Assembly: GCA_030710605.1 (NCBI GenBank)
Contig: CP092880.1
Location: forward strand, 27,557,727 to 27,621,726
Reading direction: 5' to 3'
Source: Cordylochernes scorpioides
Taxonomy: Eukaryota; Arthropoda; Arachnida; Pseudoscorpiones; Chernetidae
DNA length: 64,000 bases
Under the pieces are notes generated by a model, which saw nothing but the letters and a program-made list of their open reading frames with translations, was not told where the DNA came from and did no database searches. Position 1 is the first letter of the stretch, and each line of letters starts with the position of its first letter. The position numbers and the translations under genes were made by a program. Below are positions 43,336 through 55,759 of the stretch, in pieces.

Positions 43336-43600
43336 TGTTAGAGTTTATTTTGATTGTTACTCGGTGTAAATGTTTTATTATATTTGACCAGGAGTGCCTG
43401 GTCACGTGTGTGTGTTTGATTGTATATAGAGTGTGTTTGGAAATAAAATGCGTGTTAAGTTGAGCTTTGTGAGACTGGTGTTTTCACAGTAGTTAGTGCT
43501 CGGAAAGCCCGCTTCATTTAGGACAAGACCTCGGCGCTTACTATACCTCTAGGCGGAGGAGTAAAAGGAAGGAAACCAGCCAGAAGAAGATCGGCTAACA
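43336..43600 (+). mobile_element. BEL 5' LTR
   Basis: 265 bp starting TGTTAGAGTTTATT and ending GATCGGCTAACA. It contains an AATAAA (ggaaataaaatgcg). The next bases, ttttggtccctcgagccgg, form a primer-binding-site region of the form usual in BEL elements. Confidence 0.95.
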
Positions 43601-43624
43601 TTTTGGTCCCTCGAGCCGGATCTA

Positions 43625-43800
43625 GGCTAAGGTTAAAGTTATAGAGGTTAAAGAAGTTGAAGAAGCCTAAAGAGGTTAAAGAAGTTGAAGAAGCCTAAAG
43701 AGGTTAAAGAAGTTGAAGAAGCCTAAAGAGGTTAAGAAGTTGAAGAATCCTAAAGAGGTTAAAGGAATTGAAGAAGATAAAGATAAAGAAGGCTTATGCA
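43625..43800 (+). repeat. Purine-rich 28-bp tandem repeat in the BEL leader
   Basis: Four decaying copies of gaggttaaagaagttgaaga with an agcctaaa spacer in the untranslated leader between the primer-binding region and Gag. Its role is unknown. Confidence 0.8.
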
Positions 43801-43935
43801 AATTTAAGCAAGATTCGAAAAAGAAGAATTTATGCAAATAAGGTTTTAGGAAAGTTTTGCAAATTGGATTAAAAAGATAAAACGTAGGTATAGTGCGTTA
43901 AGTTACGTCAGGTTAAGAACAAAAGCAAGTCTAGA

Positions 43936-45365
43936 ATGAAGCGGGCATTAAGAAGTAGAGCCGTTCAAAGAACGATTATTTCCAAGTTGATCAAAAGGGC
44001 AGAAGCGGAGTTGGATGAAGAAACTCCTTCTGAAATTATGGTAGGAACGAATTATACACTCATCGAAAAGAATATAGCAGATCTTCGGGAAGAAGATGAG
44101 TTGATCTGGAAGTTGATGCTAGAAGATAAGGAGAATGATGGCAGGGTGCTAGAGGAGGAGAAGGATACAGTGATCCATTTTATTATGAGAAGTGGATAGA
44201 TCTTGAAATTAAGACAAATCACTTCCTCAGCTCTCTGATGAAGGATACGGAAGCCCTCCATGGTGCTAGTTTGAAAAAGGGCTCGCTGCCTGGAACGGAA
44301 GTTTGCCGACTGCCCAACTTGGATTTGATAATCTGCGATGGAAGCAGTTTGGAATTCAGGATGAGTGAGAAGCCAAGGGTTGTAGGAATTACCTTGATGA
44401 AGGGAGTTGATCCAGCTTCTATTAAGGAAGATGCTGGGATTATGGTATCATCCGAGCAAATGGTAGAAGAGACATCCAAGCAGATTGTCGTTGAAGAAAG
44501 TAAAAAGGCTCAAGTAGTAAAAGGGCATTTTGCTGAAGAAAGTAAAAATTCTCAAGTCGAGAAAAAATCTGTTGTGGAAGTTGACGAAAGTCATAGGGCT
44601 GAAGTTAAGAAAGAATTCGTTGAAGCAGATGAAGAGAAAGGGCTGGATGTGGAACAAGGAATGGATTCAAAGAACACTGAAGAAGTGAAGCTGCTATATG
44701 CAGAACAAGGTACTGATTCAAAGATGGCAGAAAAGCTAGATGCAGAAAAAGGCACTGATTCAGAGGTGGCAGAAAAGCTAGATGCAGAACAAGGTACCGA
44801 TTCAAAGGTGGCGGAAAGGCAAGACGAAGATTTAGAGAATGGGAAAGACTCAGAAGCTGAAACCAAGGACAGTGAAGTAGGGGATTCTAAGGCTGCAATT
44901 GAGGCTTATGAATCGGTGAGCAATTCTAAAGCGGTAGCTGAGGGCGCTAATCAAGTGGAGATTTCAGATGGTGAAACTGAGTCCATTGATGATATTGAGG
45001 AAAGAGTTGTCAGAGTTCCAGCATCGAGGAAATTGGTGGAAGCGGGACAGACTGGAGATGTGGAATTTAAAGTAAAAGGATACTATTTGCCCGATCCCCC
45101 TGTATTTGAGTGTGGGTCCAAAACGACGCCTATACGGCCAGTATTTGACGACGCTTCCTGTCGAGGACGCAACGGACTCTCGTTGAAACGATATTTAAGG
45201 AGGAGACCCAGTCTATTGAGAGGAATCCCTGAGATAAGGATAAAACTTCGGGAAAATAAATTTGGAGTTTTGGCCGACATGGGAAGATATTTCCGGATGA
45301 TCACCATTAAGGAAAATGATTGGGACTACCTTAGATTTATTTGGAAGAAGAAGATGGACAACTGA
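43936..45365 (+). pseudogene. BEL Gag-like protein, frameshifted
   Basis: It starts MKRALRSRAVQRTIISKLIK with a charged N-terminal region (EDELIWKLMLEDKENDG) and stops at 44199. A second frame, 44238-45365, continues for 375 residues: a Val/Lys/Glu-rich part, three to four copies of an AEQGTDSKVAE-type repeat (residues about 130-195), a long acidic stretch and a basic C-terminus (CRGRNGLSLKRYLRRRPSL). I see no zinc knuckle. Assignment to Gag rests on position and composition. Confidence 0.65.
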
Positions 45366-45444
45366 TGATATCTGGGCGGGAAATCGTTGTAGACGATTTT
45401 AATTAAGTGCCCCGTACCTCAAAATCCTGAAGAAAAGGAAAGTA

Positions 45445-46260
45445 TTGAATGATGATGCAAAGGTTGGAGAAAGTAAAACGCTTTCTAAACAGGGTTGTAC
45501 CATCCAGATCACCTATGTGAAGAGAGAACCAATAGAAAAGGGTTCAATTGGCAAATATCTTCCAAACAATAAAATGCAACTTGTATCGAAGGAAACTGTT
45601 TCTGGAGCTGTAGTAACTCCAATATTATATACTCCGGCCAGTTCTCCAAAGGGGCAAGTGCCTACTCCAGCGGAAAATCTTAATTTAGGAGACAAGTCTC
45701 CAGAAAAGTCTGGTAAAAGTGCTAAACTGGAAAGGATTGCGAATCCGGTAGATTATAGGAATATTATGTTGAGTGGTTTGAGATCTCTAAAGAAGATTTC
45801 GGAATCCTATGACTGCTCTAAGCCTGCAGACGATACCTCTGGGCCTTCAGACGATGCCTCTAGGCCTGCAGACGATGCCTTAGCATCAGATCCTGATACT
45901 TCAGGGGGTAAAGCTCAAGGTTCTCAAGAGGTTCCAGAAATTGCAGTGGAGGATTCTGACGAAAGGTCTGCAATTGAAGATTCTCAACCTTCAGGGCCTC
46001 TTGATTTGGAGGGTTCTGGAGTGGGGGCTTCAAGCGATGTAGAGGTAAGAGCTCAAACAAAGAGCCCTAGAGCCATATCTTCCGAAATACTTTGCATGAA
46101 GAAAGAGGAATCCAGCATAGACTTGGAAGAGGAAGACACTGGAAGAAACGAACCCTCTCCGGGCTCAATCACCTTCAAAGCCCTAGAAACCACAGATTCT
46201 AAAGAAATTGATCTGACGATTTTGGGCAACATTGCGAGAGAACATTGCGCACAAAAGATT
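45445..46260 (+). pseudogene. BEL Gag/Pol linker region, unrecognised
   Basis: Open frame starting MNDDAKVGESKTLSKQGC, Ser/Pro/Asp-rich (SKPADDTSGPSDDASRPADD), with no domain I recognise. It reads in frame into the polymerase fragment at about 46270, where a family comparison indicates that the protease and reverse-transcriptase core were deleted. Confidence 0.45.
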
Positions 46261-46269
46261 GCATTTGAA

Positions 46270-48308
46270 CAGTCCAATGTTATAGGGACATTGGGTTTGG
46301 GATGGACCCAAGGTGAAGACTGTTTCTTGTGTGAAGTTCAGTCGTTGGAAAAGACATCGGCGACTACCACGAGCGAAATGCTTTCCTTCATCGCCAAGTT
46401 AGAAGATCCCTTAAGATGGTTGGCACCTGTCCTTGTAACAGGAAAAATAATGGTTCAAAGGTTGTAGTTAACGGAATTACATTGGGATGATCCGATGGAT
46501 GAATCATTGATTGAGACATGGACTACTTTAAGAAAGGAATTGAATTTCATAGGAAGATTGAGAATACCCCGATGGTTGGGTCTCGGAAGGAATACCCAGG
46601 GAGTAAAATTGCATGGATTCGGTAATGACTCTGAAGACGCCTATGCGGCAGCTGTTTACATAAGAATTCCCACTGATGATGGAGTCAGTGTAGGACTGTT
46701 GGCATCAGGGACTGAGTTGGCTCTCATGCGGAAGATGTCAGTTCCACGCTTGGAGTTGTGCGCGGCTCTTCTCCTAACCAGACTAATGAAATATATACTG
46801 GAAGAGTTAAATATCAAAATGGAGAGTGCTACCTGTTGGTCCGATTCTACCATAGTCTAGAGTTGGTTAAGAACTATGTCTGGAAATCTCCCCACTTTCA
46901 TCGGCAATCGTGTCGCGTAGATTCAGAGTTGTCCACAGGTCAGGGAGTGGAGCTATGTTCCCACAGGAGGTAGTCCAGCGGATATTGCCAAGCGGGGAAT
47001 TCTGGGGTCCGAGCTGAAACGGTCTTCCATCTGGTGGACAGGACCTACCTGGTTATCAGCGGAATCAACAGAATGGCCTAGAATGCCTCCTGTGTTTGAG
47101 AACCAAAGTCAAACTGAGTTCCTGAGTGTTCATGCCCTCAGTGAAACACCTTTCTTGGTGGCCATCGGAGAGATGAGCTCGACCTATGATGGATATATCC
47201 GAAAAGTGGCTTGGATATTGCGTTGTTGCCATAACTGCCGCTACAGTGCGGAGCGATATCAGTCGCACTTAACCCCAGCCGAACTGAGAAATGCTCATAG
47301 GAGAATACTTCAAGCAATTCAGTGCCAGCATTTCAGGGAATAAATAAGAAGTTCGACCACTTTAGGATCAGTAAAGCGCACGAGCAAGATTTATGGTTTA
47401 GCACCGTTCCTCGACGATCAAGGAATCATTGGAGTCGGCGGTAGATTAAAATGGGCTCCATCTATGACATATGAACGAAAACATCCTGCGCTATTGCCTT
47501 CATCAGGAAAGGTGGCTCAGATGATTGTTCAAGTGGTTCATATGCGGACTTTGCACGGAAGTGTGCACCTGATGCTGTCCACATTGAGGCAGAAGTATTG
47601 GATGCTGAGAGCAAAAGATCAGGTGAAGAGATGCATTCGAGAGTGCGTGACATGCTGTCGATACAATCGCGTCACTCAAGGCCAGCTAATGAGCGATTTA
47701 CCCAAGGAGAGATTAACACCGGGTAAACCCTTCTCAATAAGTGGTGTAGATTATGCTGGACCTGTGAACCTTCGAATGTCCAAGGGTAGAGTTCGAAAGA
47801 CGGAAAAGGGCTACATCTGTCTATTTGTGTGCTATGTGACCCGAGCCGTACATCTTGAATTAGTCCCAGATGCCTCTACACCCACCATCATGTCGGCTCG
47901 GCTTTTAAGCGATTTGTAGCTCGAGGAGGGCACTGCACTCAGCTATATGGTGATCAAGGAACAAGTTTTGTAGGAGCTGCACGACAATTACGTTCACGTT
48001 TCTATCTGACTCAGGATTAATTAAAAGAACTAGCTGCCGTGTTAGCTAATGATGGAACTAAGTGGAAGACCATCTCTCCCAATGTCGACATCAATACGTT
48101 AGTATTGATAAAAGAGGAAAGAATGCCCCCTGCACGGTGGCTTATGGACAGAGTGGTGGAGACACATCCTGGGAAGGACGGCCTGGTACGGGTTGTTTCG
48201 GTGCGGACATTGGTTAGAGAGCTCCGAAGACCCTTGGTGAAGCTGGTGCTGCTTCTGGTGGCCCCTCCGGAACTTGATGTGACCCATCAACTCGGGGAGG
48301 AATGTTAG
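46270..48308 (+). pseudogene. BEL Pol remnant: RT end, RNase H, integrase
   Basis: It begins IGTLGLGWTQGEDCFLCEV and LEDPLRWLAPVLVTGKI, the segments after the Pao polymerase palm, then PRWLGLG and LHGFGNDSEDAYAAAVYIR with SVPRLELCAALLLTRLM, the Pao RNase H. TAG stops interrupt at 46465 and 46858. The integrase part has a HHCC-type zinc region (HMRTLHGSVHLM, CVTCCRYNR) and the first two catalytic Asp (SGVDYAGPVNL, LYGDQGTSF), but the third catalytic residue is deleted between 48060 and 48090. The C-terminal domain (ARWLMDRVVETHPGKDG, VRVVSVRTLVREL) is present. This copy cannot encode functional enzymes. Confidence 0.9.
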
Positions 48309-48567
48309 AGTTTATTTTGATTGTTACTCGGTGTAAATGTTTTATTATATTTGACCAGGAGTGCCTGGTCACGTGTGTGTGTTTGATTGTATATAGAGTG
48401 TGTTTGGAAATAAAATGCGTGTTAAGTTGAGCTTTGTGAGACTGGTGTTTTCACAGTAGTTAGAGCTCGGAAAGCCCGCTTCATTTAGGACAAGACCTCG
48501 GCGCTTACTATACCTCTAGGCGGAAGAGTAAAAGGAAGGAAACCAGCCAGAAGAAGATCGGCTAACA
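48303..48567 (+). mobile_element. BEL 3' LTR
   Basis: 265 bp, TGTTAG...CTAACA, nearly identical to the 5' LTR. The last codons of the Pol remnant (GEEC and stop) run into its first bases. The target copy ccaac follows at 48568. Confidence 0.95.
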
Positions 48568-49071
48568 CCAACTCACATCTCCAGTTACAATTTGGTCAAG
48601 GAAATGATCACCTTCCTCTTCATACCGCTTTAACAGAGCCTTTGAAACCCGAATACGGTTAAGTTTTTAGTCTAAATTAAGGAAATGTGGAATCCATCTG
48701 CAGCATATTTTTCTAAATTGCAATTGTTCATTGATAACGGTGTGCATAGTTCCATTAGCTTATATTCAAATTGTCGTCTATGGTAAAAATGGATATTTTT
48801 CTATCCTCCAAAATTAAGTTTTCAACCGCATTTATCGTGCTTGGCGTCGCTGTAACACTTGGTCGTCCAGGTCGCTCAATATCGGAACATGTAATTGGTC
48901 CATTTTTGAACTCGTTAACCCATTTATAATTTTTTTTTTAGACAAACAAGACTCACCATAGATATTTTTCATTCTTTGGCATATTTGAGATGTTTGAATA
49001 CATTCTGCATTCAAGAAACGAATAACTGCACGTTGTTCAAGCGTGGTGCGATCCTTCAAGGGAGCTTCCAT
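48568..49071 (-). pseudogene. Mariner transposase, N-terminal half
   Basis: The minus strand starts MEAPLKDRTTLEQRAVIRFL, then SQICQRMKNIYGESCLSKKK (HTH region). The frame breaks near 48910 at a T-run and continues in another frame with a middle segment containing LILEDRKISIF up to the BEL insertion. Together with 42753-43335 it gives one mariner transposase. Confidence 0.85.
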
Positions 49072-49236
49072 TTTAGTTTATTTATAAGTCTCGCGCCGCG
49101 CGTGGGAAAAAAGAACAGAACACCTTAAATAGTCTCTCAATGTTATATTTTAATATTCTGTGGTTTGAATTATTTTTGCTTTTTTAAAATTTTAAGAAAT
49201 AAGATAATTCACCTTATTTATTGATCCCCCCTTGTA

Positions 49237-50651
49237 GCTAGACCTGTTGCATCGAAGCAGGAACAAGCTGGCCACACATGCCACAGCACACATGTCACAG
49301 CATGCCACACATTGATGAAATCGTCGACAAAACTACTAGAGCTAGTTGTTACCTACTCAGTTTAATAAAGAAAGCATGGGGTCTAGAATGCAGACGAAAA
49401 TTAACTTTATACAAGTCAATATTCCGAAGTACAATAACATATGGTTTCCATTTATAAGCAAGAAAGCTAAAGACAAACTAAATTCCCTGCAGTATAATAT
49501 TCTAAAACACTGCATACAGGCCTATACCACAACATCGTCAAACTGTACAAATATACTAAAACGAATACCAAAACTCACAGATTACATAGAATCAAAAATA
49601 TTAAAAAGTGAAAAGGCCACAATAGAATTATCAAACAGAAAAGAAATTGCTAACTATAATGAAAGAAAATTACAGGAATACTATGAAGAAACCAAAAATA
49701 ATTTCAAACGTTTTTTTTTCATCCCCTTTAAAATACGAAAATAGATCAAACCAAATTTCTACAATGTTTAATTCTTTACAGGTCATGGTAACTTCTAATC
49801 ATATCTCTTCAGAATTAGAAAAATAGATTCACTTCAGATGCTATTGTGGAGCGGAAGAAGAAACCCCCAAACACATTCTGAACTCCTGCCCACTGGTGTC
49901 AAACCTAAGACAGCAGAGCAAGATGGAAAGAACCTATTTGGGTCAAATAGTTTATAATAATGAAAGATATATAGGAAAATAAATAGGTTCTGCAGATTTA
50001 TAAATAGATAGCTTCCTGCGGCTTGAGGAACTACACTAATATGCGACTTGATTTACATCAATGTATATAATAAATATTTTAATTTAGAATATAACTCATT
50101 GTAAATAGCTCAACTTGATCAACTTTCTCTTTCCACGATACTAATTATTACAGATACCTTCATTAAATCAACTTCCATCATTGCTCAACATATTGTAAAT
50201 AACTACCTTTCGGTTTCTTCTATCTGCTTATGTTGTTGCTTATTTGTTTAATGTATATGTTTATTCAATGCTCTTTTTCTTAATTGCTTATTTTCTTTTT
50301 GACAATTCTGTTACCTACTCTCCTACAATATGAATTATTTTAAATAGTTTCACGCGCAATTATCCAGATCGGATATAGCGTGTCTTATTTGTAACTGGTA
50401 ATAAATAATAAACTTACCTCGTTATTTTTCTCCTCAGTGGAATGGTTATTTTCATACTATTTCTACTTATATACATACATGATTTTCTAAAATATATGTA
50501 AAGCGTTATACACATATCTGCATATAACGAGAAATAATTAAGAGCTTAAAAATAAAAGGCCCTTCTGCGAATTAAAAAAAAATATATATAAATTATATAC
50601 ATAAACTTTGTTTCATAATATTTGTCTGTATTTACATATATACTTATTACT
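49237..50651 (+). mobile_element. Non-LTR retrotransposon fragment, copy 2
   Basis: Close paralogue of 32326-33700: same polymerase tail and same 3' region. Small deletions (for example within the ggtcaaacaatatgg segment) distinguish it. It ends at the same junction, followed directly by the composite repeat. Confidence 0.85.
49240..49981 (+). pseudogene. LINE polymerase C-terminal region
   Basis: From 49440 the frame reads NIWFPFISKKAKDKLNSLQY and on to TTSSNCTNILKRIPK. After shifts, near 49826, HFRCYCGAEEETPKHILNSC forms the CxC...H...C zinc motif found at the C-terminus of I/Jockey/R1-type polymerases, ending NNERYIGK at a stop near 49981. Better preserved at this end than the copy at 32940. 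Confidence 0.8.
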
Positions 50652-51913
50652 GCGGGAGAAGCAGCACAAGTAAGGGACTGCCCTGTAGTACGGTGTCGTG
50701 AGCCCCGAGCCGCTACGGTAACCGTGAACTGGGAACTCTGAAATGTGGCTGACTAACGAGGCAATGGCAACCCCCTTTCCATGGAGCAACAATATCCTCT
50801 TAGAAGAAAAAATTGCTATAAAGTATAAAATAAGAGTATAAACAATAGCAATGCGTTTCTTTATTCGGGTAAAGTACAAGTTCACAGTTCTTTATAATCC
50901 TTCTACAGACATAGCTGTAAGTTGAGAAAATCCTCATTCTCTCAACTTATAGCTATGTCTGTGGAAGGATTATAAAGATCCGAAAGCTTGCACTTTGCAC
51001 GAATAAAGAACCCCTTGCTACTGTTTATTTTCTTATAACATTTTCTATCTTGGTTAATTCCACATTAAAAGAATTACTCATATTTTGAAACTATCCACAA
51101 TGTGACGCAAATGTTGGTACCTTCATGGGATTGGAAGTTTTGTTCAGACAGGGAATGAGTTGTCAGTTGCAAGCCGTGATAAATAGGTGGAACATTGTCT
51201 ATGGATAATGGCATGTGCAATAGGACATTCCAGTTATGTGCTTTTTAACGTGTTCTTGACCACTTTTGAAACATGTGGCTTATGCTGGAAAACCACTTTG
51301 TAAACTGCTTTTATGTTTTTTGATATATCCCTGATCCATACCTCGCCAACTCCTGATCCCTACATATCTATCTCACAGAGCATCCCATCTCCCATAGTGC
51401 CCCGTTATCTAAAAGGGAGCCAGTACTGCCGTCCTACCAGACCTACAATTTAAATGCATTTGAAACTCTGCCTTTGTCGGTCCAAAGCCTGGTTGAAAAA
51501 GGAGGAGAGGGAGCAGTAACAAGCTCGCTATAAACCTGGGCTAAGCTGGCCCGGTTGATAGTACCCTGTAAGGGCTTCTGATCCAGGGATACAGGATAAG
51601 TCTGTACTCCATGTTAGGAGCGGCTGCAAATGGTGTCTGTTCCTCATGTCAGAGACGGCCATTTCTTTGGAGCTAAGTCGGCCTGCCACTGAGTAGCGCT
51701 CTTGATAACAAAGGCAGATGCATTCTACTTCACTCAATCATGATGGTTGTCAATTCTACAAGCTAGATCCCCTAATATGATTGAGGGAAAACAAGAAGGA
51801 AGAAGAGATATGCATTTAAATAAATAATTGGATGCTCATTTACTGTAGTCGCACCCTCCTTCATTGATGCCACAAATATTCTAATTTCAAGATATTGAAA
51901 ACCCTCCAAATAT
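50652..51913 (+). repeat. Composite repeat, copy 3, part left of the Gypsy
   Basis: Paralogue of 4051-4770 plus 6108-6660 and of 34386-35355. It includes a palindrome at 50830-51022 with the hammerhead-like CTGTGGA...GAAAGCTT core. The mariner target at about 51366 is uninterrupted here. It ends at the Gypsy target duplication AAATAT (51908-51913). Confidence 0.8.
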
Positions 51914-52272
51914 TGTTGCACCAGGTTGCGGCTTGGCAGACTCTTCAGCCTTGACTCTCCTGTGCTGGGTTTTGGATCTTACCAGAGCGTGTTTCAACCA
52001 TCCTATAAATTTATATAAGGGAATAATGAGATAACTCTACTTTGAGTAGCCTCCAGAATAATTTATTTATTTCTTGACATCAAAGAGAGCAGTGAAGTCA
52101 CACAGTTTACCTAAATACAAATGATGATTCTATAATACATATATTCTGTTTATAATACATATATTCTGTTTAATAAAATAAATATAAATATAAAATATAT
52201 TTTGAATTTAAAATATATGAAAAATAATATTACAAATTAAAATAAAATAGGTTCATTAGCCATGATGCAGCA
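51914..52272 (-). mobile_element. Gypsy 3' LTR
   Basis: About 359 bp matching 56729-57045 plus 60287-60330. On the minus strand it begins TGCTGCATCATGGC (TGTTGCATCATGG in the other LTR) and ends GGTGCAACA. It contains the last five codons and stop of Pol (VLHHG) and a copy of the first Gag codons, so it overlaps coding sequence at both ends. It differs from the 5' LTR by a few substitutions and a 2-bp indel. Confidence 0.85.
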
Positions 52273-54900
52273 CTTCCCTCTCTCCAGAAGTCGTCACGTC
52301 CTCGTGAGTTATCTCATCAATTCTCTCAAAATAGGGTTTGAGTCTTGAGACATGGACAATCAATGAGTCTTGGCCAGGATTATATTTCGGCTCAATTAAG
52401 TAATTTACGTTAGACAGCTTCTTTAATATTCGATATGGGACAAAATATTTTTTCAATAGTTTTTCACATTTTCCGATTTTCCTGACTGGTGTCCAAACTG
52501 CCACTAAATGTCCTGGTTCATAGATTTTCTCATTGTGTTTTTGTCATAGTTTCTTTTCATTCTTTCCTGAGTCTTCTCTGTGTTTTTAATGACTACCTGT
52601 CTCGTCCTTGCTATTTTATCCAAGTAGTTTTCTATATATTTGTCGTAATCGTCCATGTTACTGTCCGTTGGGATATTCTCGTCGTCTAAAAGGGACATGG
52701 GTTCCCTTCCAAACAACAGGAAAAATGGAGAGTAGCCTGTGGTTTCTTGAATCGTGGTATTATACGCGTGGGTGATAAAAGGGAGGATTTCGTCCCAGTT
52801 CTTCTGGTCTGTGTTCACATACATGCTGATCATATTGATTAAAGTTCTATTTAGCCGTTCCGTTAGTCCGTTAGTCTGGGGGTGGTAGCTCGTTGTGAAG
52901 CAGTGTTTAACTTTGCACATTTTCATTACCTCCTTCATCAAATTGCTAGTGAATTGTGAACCTCTATCGCTAATAAGAAATCTTGGGGCCCCGTGACGTA
53001 AAATAATATGTTCGATTAAAAATGTAGAGACTTCTTTCACAGTTGCTTCTGATACTGCCTTTGTTTCAGCATACTTGGTATAATAATCAGTCAACACAAT
53101 TATCCACTTCCTTCTTCTTTTCGTTGATGGCAAGGGGCCAACAAAGTCAATTCCAATTCTTTCAAAAGGGTAGTTAGCTGGGGGAATAGGTTGTAAAAGT
53201 CCAGAAGGCAAGTGATTTGAACCTTTCCGACTTTGGCAAAGGTGGCATGTCTTTACAAATTCTGAAACATCTTTCAACATGGAAGACCAATAGTATTTAT
53301 TCTTCAATCGGTAAGTGGTTCTGGCGGCGCCCAGATGGCCATTCAGCATATGGTTGTGGCATTCACTCATGATTTCCTTCCTTCTCTTCTTTGGCACTAC
53401 CAGCAACCATACCCTACCTTCAGGATTTGGATTTTTCTTGTAGAGACACCCATCTTCTTCTTTGAAGTTCTGTTTAATTGAACGCTTGTTTGCACTAAGG
53501 TTCTCCTTAATATTCTCAATAAAATCATCCTTTTCGTCTATTATTTGATTCAGAAATAGTCTTTCATAATCTTCGTCCCATTCGTTTTCCGGTAAGGGTC
53601 CTCTAGATAGACCATCAGCGTCCAGATGTTTTTTACCATATTTGTGTATAATTTCGAAATTATATTCCTGAATCTTCAGTGCCCATCGTGCTAATCGGCC
53701 GGTCGGATCTTTCAGATTCTTAAGCCAGCATAGTGCGTGATGATCAGTTACGATTTTGAAGTGCCTTCCATATAGGTAGGGTCGTAACTTGGACATTGAC
53801 CACACAACAGCTAGACATTCTTTTTCGGTAGTCGAATAATTTTGCTCAGGTTTGCTCAGTGTTCGACTTAAATATGAGATCACTTTTTCTTTATCGCCGA
53901 ACTTTTGGACTAATGTTGCACCCAGGCCGATGTTAGATGCGTTAGTATGAATGTAAGTAATTGCATTCGGGTCAAAGTGCCCTAAGATTGGGGGATTTAT
54001 CAATGCTACTTTAAGGGTTTGAAATGCTTTTTCTTGATTTTCTGTCCAGGTGAAAGGTACATTCTTTTTTTATAAGACTGGTTAATGGATCGGCAATTTT
54101 TGAAAAACCTTTGGTAAATTTTCTATAATATGAGCACATTCCTAAAAATGATTGAACTTCTTTTATCTTTTTGGGCTGAGGAAAATCTCTAATAGCCTTG
54201 ATATTATGCTCCGCTGGTTTTATACCATGTTGATTAGTTATATGGCCAAGAATCTCCAGTTCTTCGAAAGCAAATTGGCATTTTTTGTTGTTCAATTTTA
54301 AATTAGCCTCGCGAAAACATCTTAAAACAGCTTCTATTCTTTTGAGATGTGTTGAAAAATCCGAGCTATAAATGATTACGTCATCTAGATAACATAAGCA
54401 AATTTGCCATCTAAGATTACCAAGCATATTTTCCATGTTCCTCTCAAATGTAGCAGGGGCATTTAATAGACCAAAGGGCATTACGTTGAACTCATATAGG
54501 CCATGTGCTGTAGTGAAGGCTGTCTTTTCTTTATCTTTCTCCTCAACCTCTACTTGCCAATATCCTGATTTTAGGTCAATTGCTGAAAAGTATTTGGATC
54601 CATGAAGTGTATCCAATACTTCATCAATTCTGGGAATTGGGTAAACATCCTTCACTGTTCCATCATTCAATTTTCTGTATTCAACGCAAAATCTGTACTT
54701 ACCATCTCGCTTCTTGACCAAGATTACAGGGAAGGACCATGGACTCGAGGATGGTCTAATTATGCCGTCTCTGAGCATTTCATCAATTTGCTCTTTTATG
54801 ATATCTCGCTCTTTTGCGCTCACCCTATGCGGCTTGTGTTTGATCGGTTTCGCGCCTTCTGTATCAATCCGATGTTTCGCTAAGTTGGATCTTCTTAATC
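52256..54900 (-). pseudogene. Gypsy Pol: reverse transcriptase, RNase H, integrase
   Basis: From high to low coordinate: reverse transcriptase with DKEKTAFTTAHGLYEFNVMP, FGLLNAPATFERNME and the catalytic CYLDDVIIYSSDF; then, after a frameshift near 54005, RNase H (TYIHTNASNIGLGATLVQK; the usual first Asp is Asn) and an integrase with an HHCC region (CHNHMLNGHLGAAR, CHLCQSRK) and the triad in GIDFVGPLP, LISDRGSQFTS and GLTERLNRTLI. A further frameshift near 52504 precedes the C-terminal part WTPVRKIGKCEKLLKKY, ending VLHHG and stop at 52256. A member of the Ty3/Gypsy group; no chromodomain or envelope gene is seen. Confidence 0.95.
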
Positions 54901-55044
54901 ACGACGAAAACAAATCCGCGTACTTTAAGATTCTTCTATAAGATTATATATCTCTTCTATAAGATTCACTTCGGCTGGCTGGCTTCCAAAGCACAATGTT
55001 TGGTTTTTTAATATTTTCAATGGTCGAGGGTAAGGGTTTGTTAT

Positions 55045-55599
55045 CTAGATATACGTTTCCTTATTCACAACATTTATTAAGCTTCTCGCTAGTCGAAGTC
55101 CATTTGTTTGAAACATTTTATGGTTCTCCTCGATGATGTATTCGCCATCCTCTGCTTCTACAAATGCATTAATCAATTTAATAGAAAGTTCTGGTATAAT
55201 GGCATCCTTTGCACCTTTTATTTTCTTCTGTTGATATTTGATTACGTCACGATTTTCTGTCAAGTCATATTTGATTATTTCACGCTGACAATCAATTTTT
55301 GCGTTCATTTTCTTAAGAAAATCTCGTCCAAGTATAAATATTCGCAAATGTGTTCTCATTATCACAAATTTATGTGTAATTGTTTTGTCATCGAATTTTA
55401 TATTTAAAATAATATTTCCTACGATATCTAATTCTTTGCCATCGGGTCCGGAGCACATTTTATCAGGATTTATTATTTCAAGACCTGTGTTAAGTGCTGT
55501 ACTAAGGTCGACCACTGAAAGATCGGCGCCTGTATCAATCAAAGCTTCGCAGATACCGATTCTATCCACGTTAATGTTCATTTTATATTTGGGGTCCAA
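55045..55599 (-). pseudogene. Gypsy retroviral-type aspartic protease
   Basis: Minus-strand frame with the active-site motif ALIDTGADLSVVDL near residue 20 and the second conserved loop FVIMRTHLRIFILGRDFLKK (IFILGRDF). It is separated from the zinc knuckle of Gag and from the reverse transcriptase by shifts near 55620 and 54900. Confidence 0.9.
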
Positions 55600-55759
55600 C
55601 TTTTTAATTCCATTTATGGTCGACTTGCTTTGATTGACGGACTCAGGCGCGATGCTTAGTTTGAATCTTCTAATGCGGCATATCTATTCCTTGTAGGGAT
55701 ACCAGAGTACGTGCTATTACTTACGTCAGCGTAGAGCAGAGGTCTCGACTTCTCAGTTC

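Larger units (their letters stand above)
43336..48567 (+). mobile_element. BEL/Pao LTR retrotransposon, internally deleted (5.2 kb)
   Basis: Two 265-bp LTRs of the TGTTAG...CTAACA type are flanked by CCAAC on both sides (43331-43335, 48568-48572). Gag-like, RNase H and integrase parts remain, but the protease and most of the reverse transcriptase are missing. The two LTRs are almost identical, with a few substitutions such as gttagtgctc/gttagagctc, so the insertion is fairly recent. Confidence 0.95.
42683..49234 (-). mobile_element. Mariner transposon split by a BEL element
   Basis: Inverted termini CAAGGTGGGATCAATAAATG and (right end, complement) CAAGGGGGGATCAATAAATA are flanked by TA (42681-42682, 49235-49236). 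Without the nested element (43336-48567 plus one target copy) it is about 1.3 kb, the usual mariner size. The LINE copy at 32326 shows the empty target (aatatagctagacc). Confidence 0.9.

Noticed and set aside
44591-44866. Minus-strand frame rich in Ser and Phe opposite the BEL Gag repeat
   Set aside because: Antisense shadow of the acidic AEQGTDSK repeat.
45445-46260. Separate host gene between the BEL Gag and Pol
   Set aside because: It lies between the two LTRs and reads in frame into the Pao-type polymerase remnant, so it belongs to the element.
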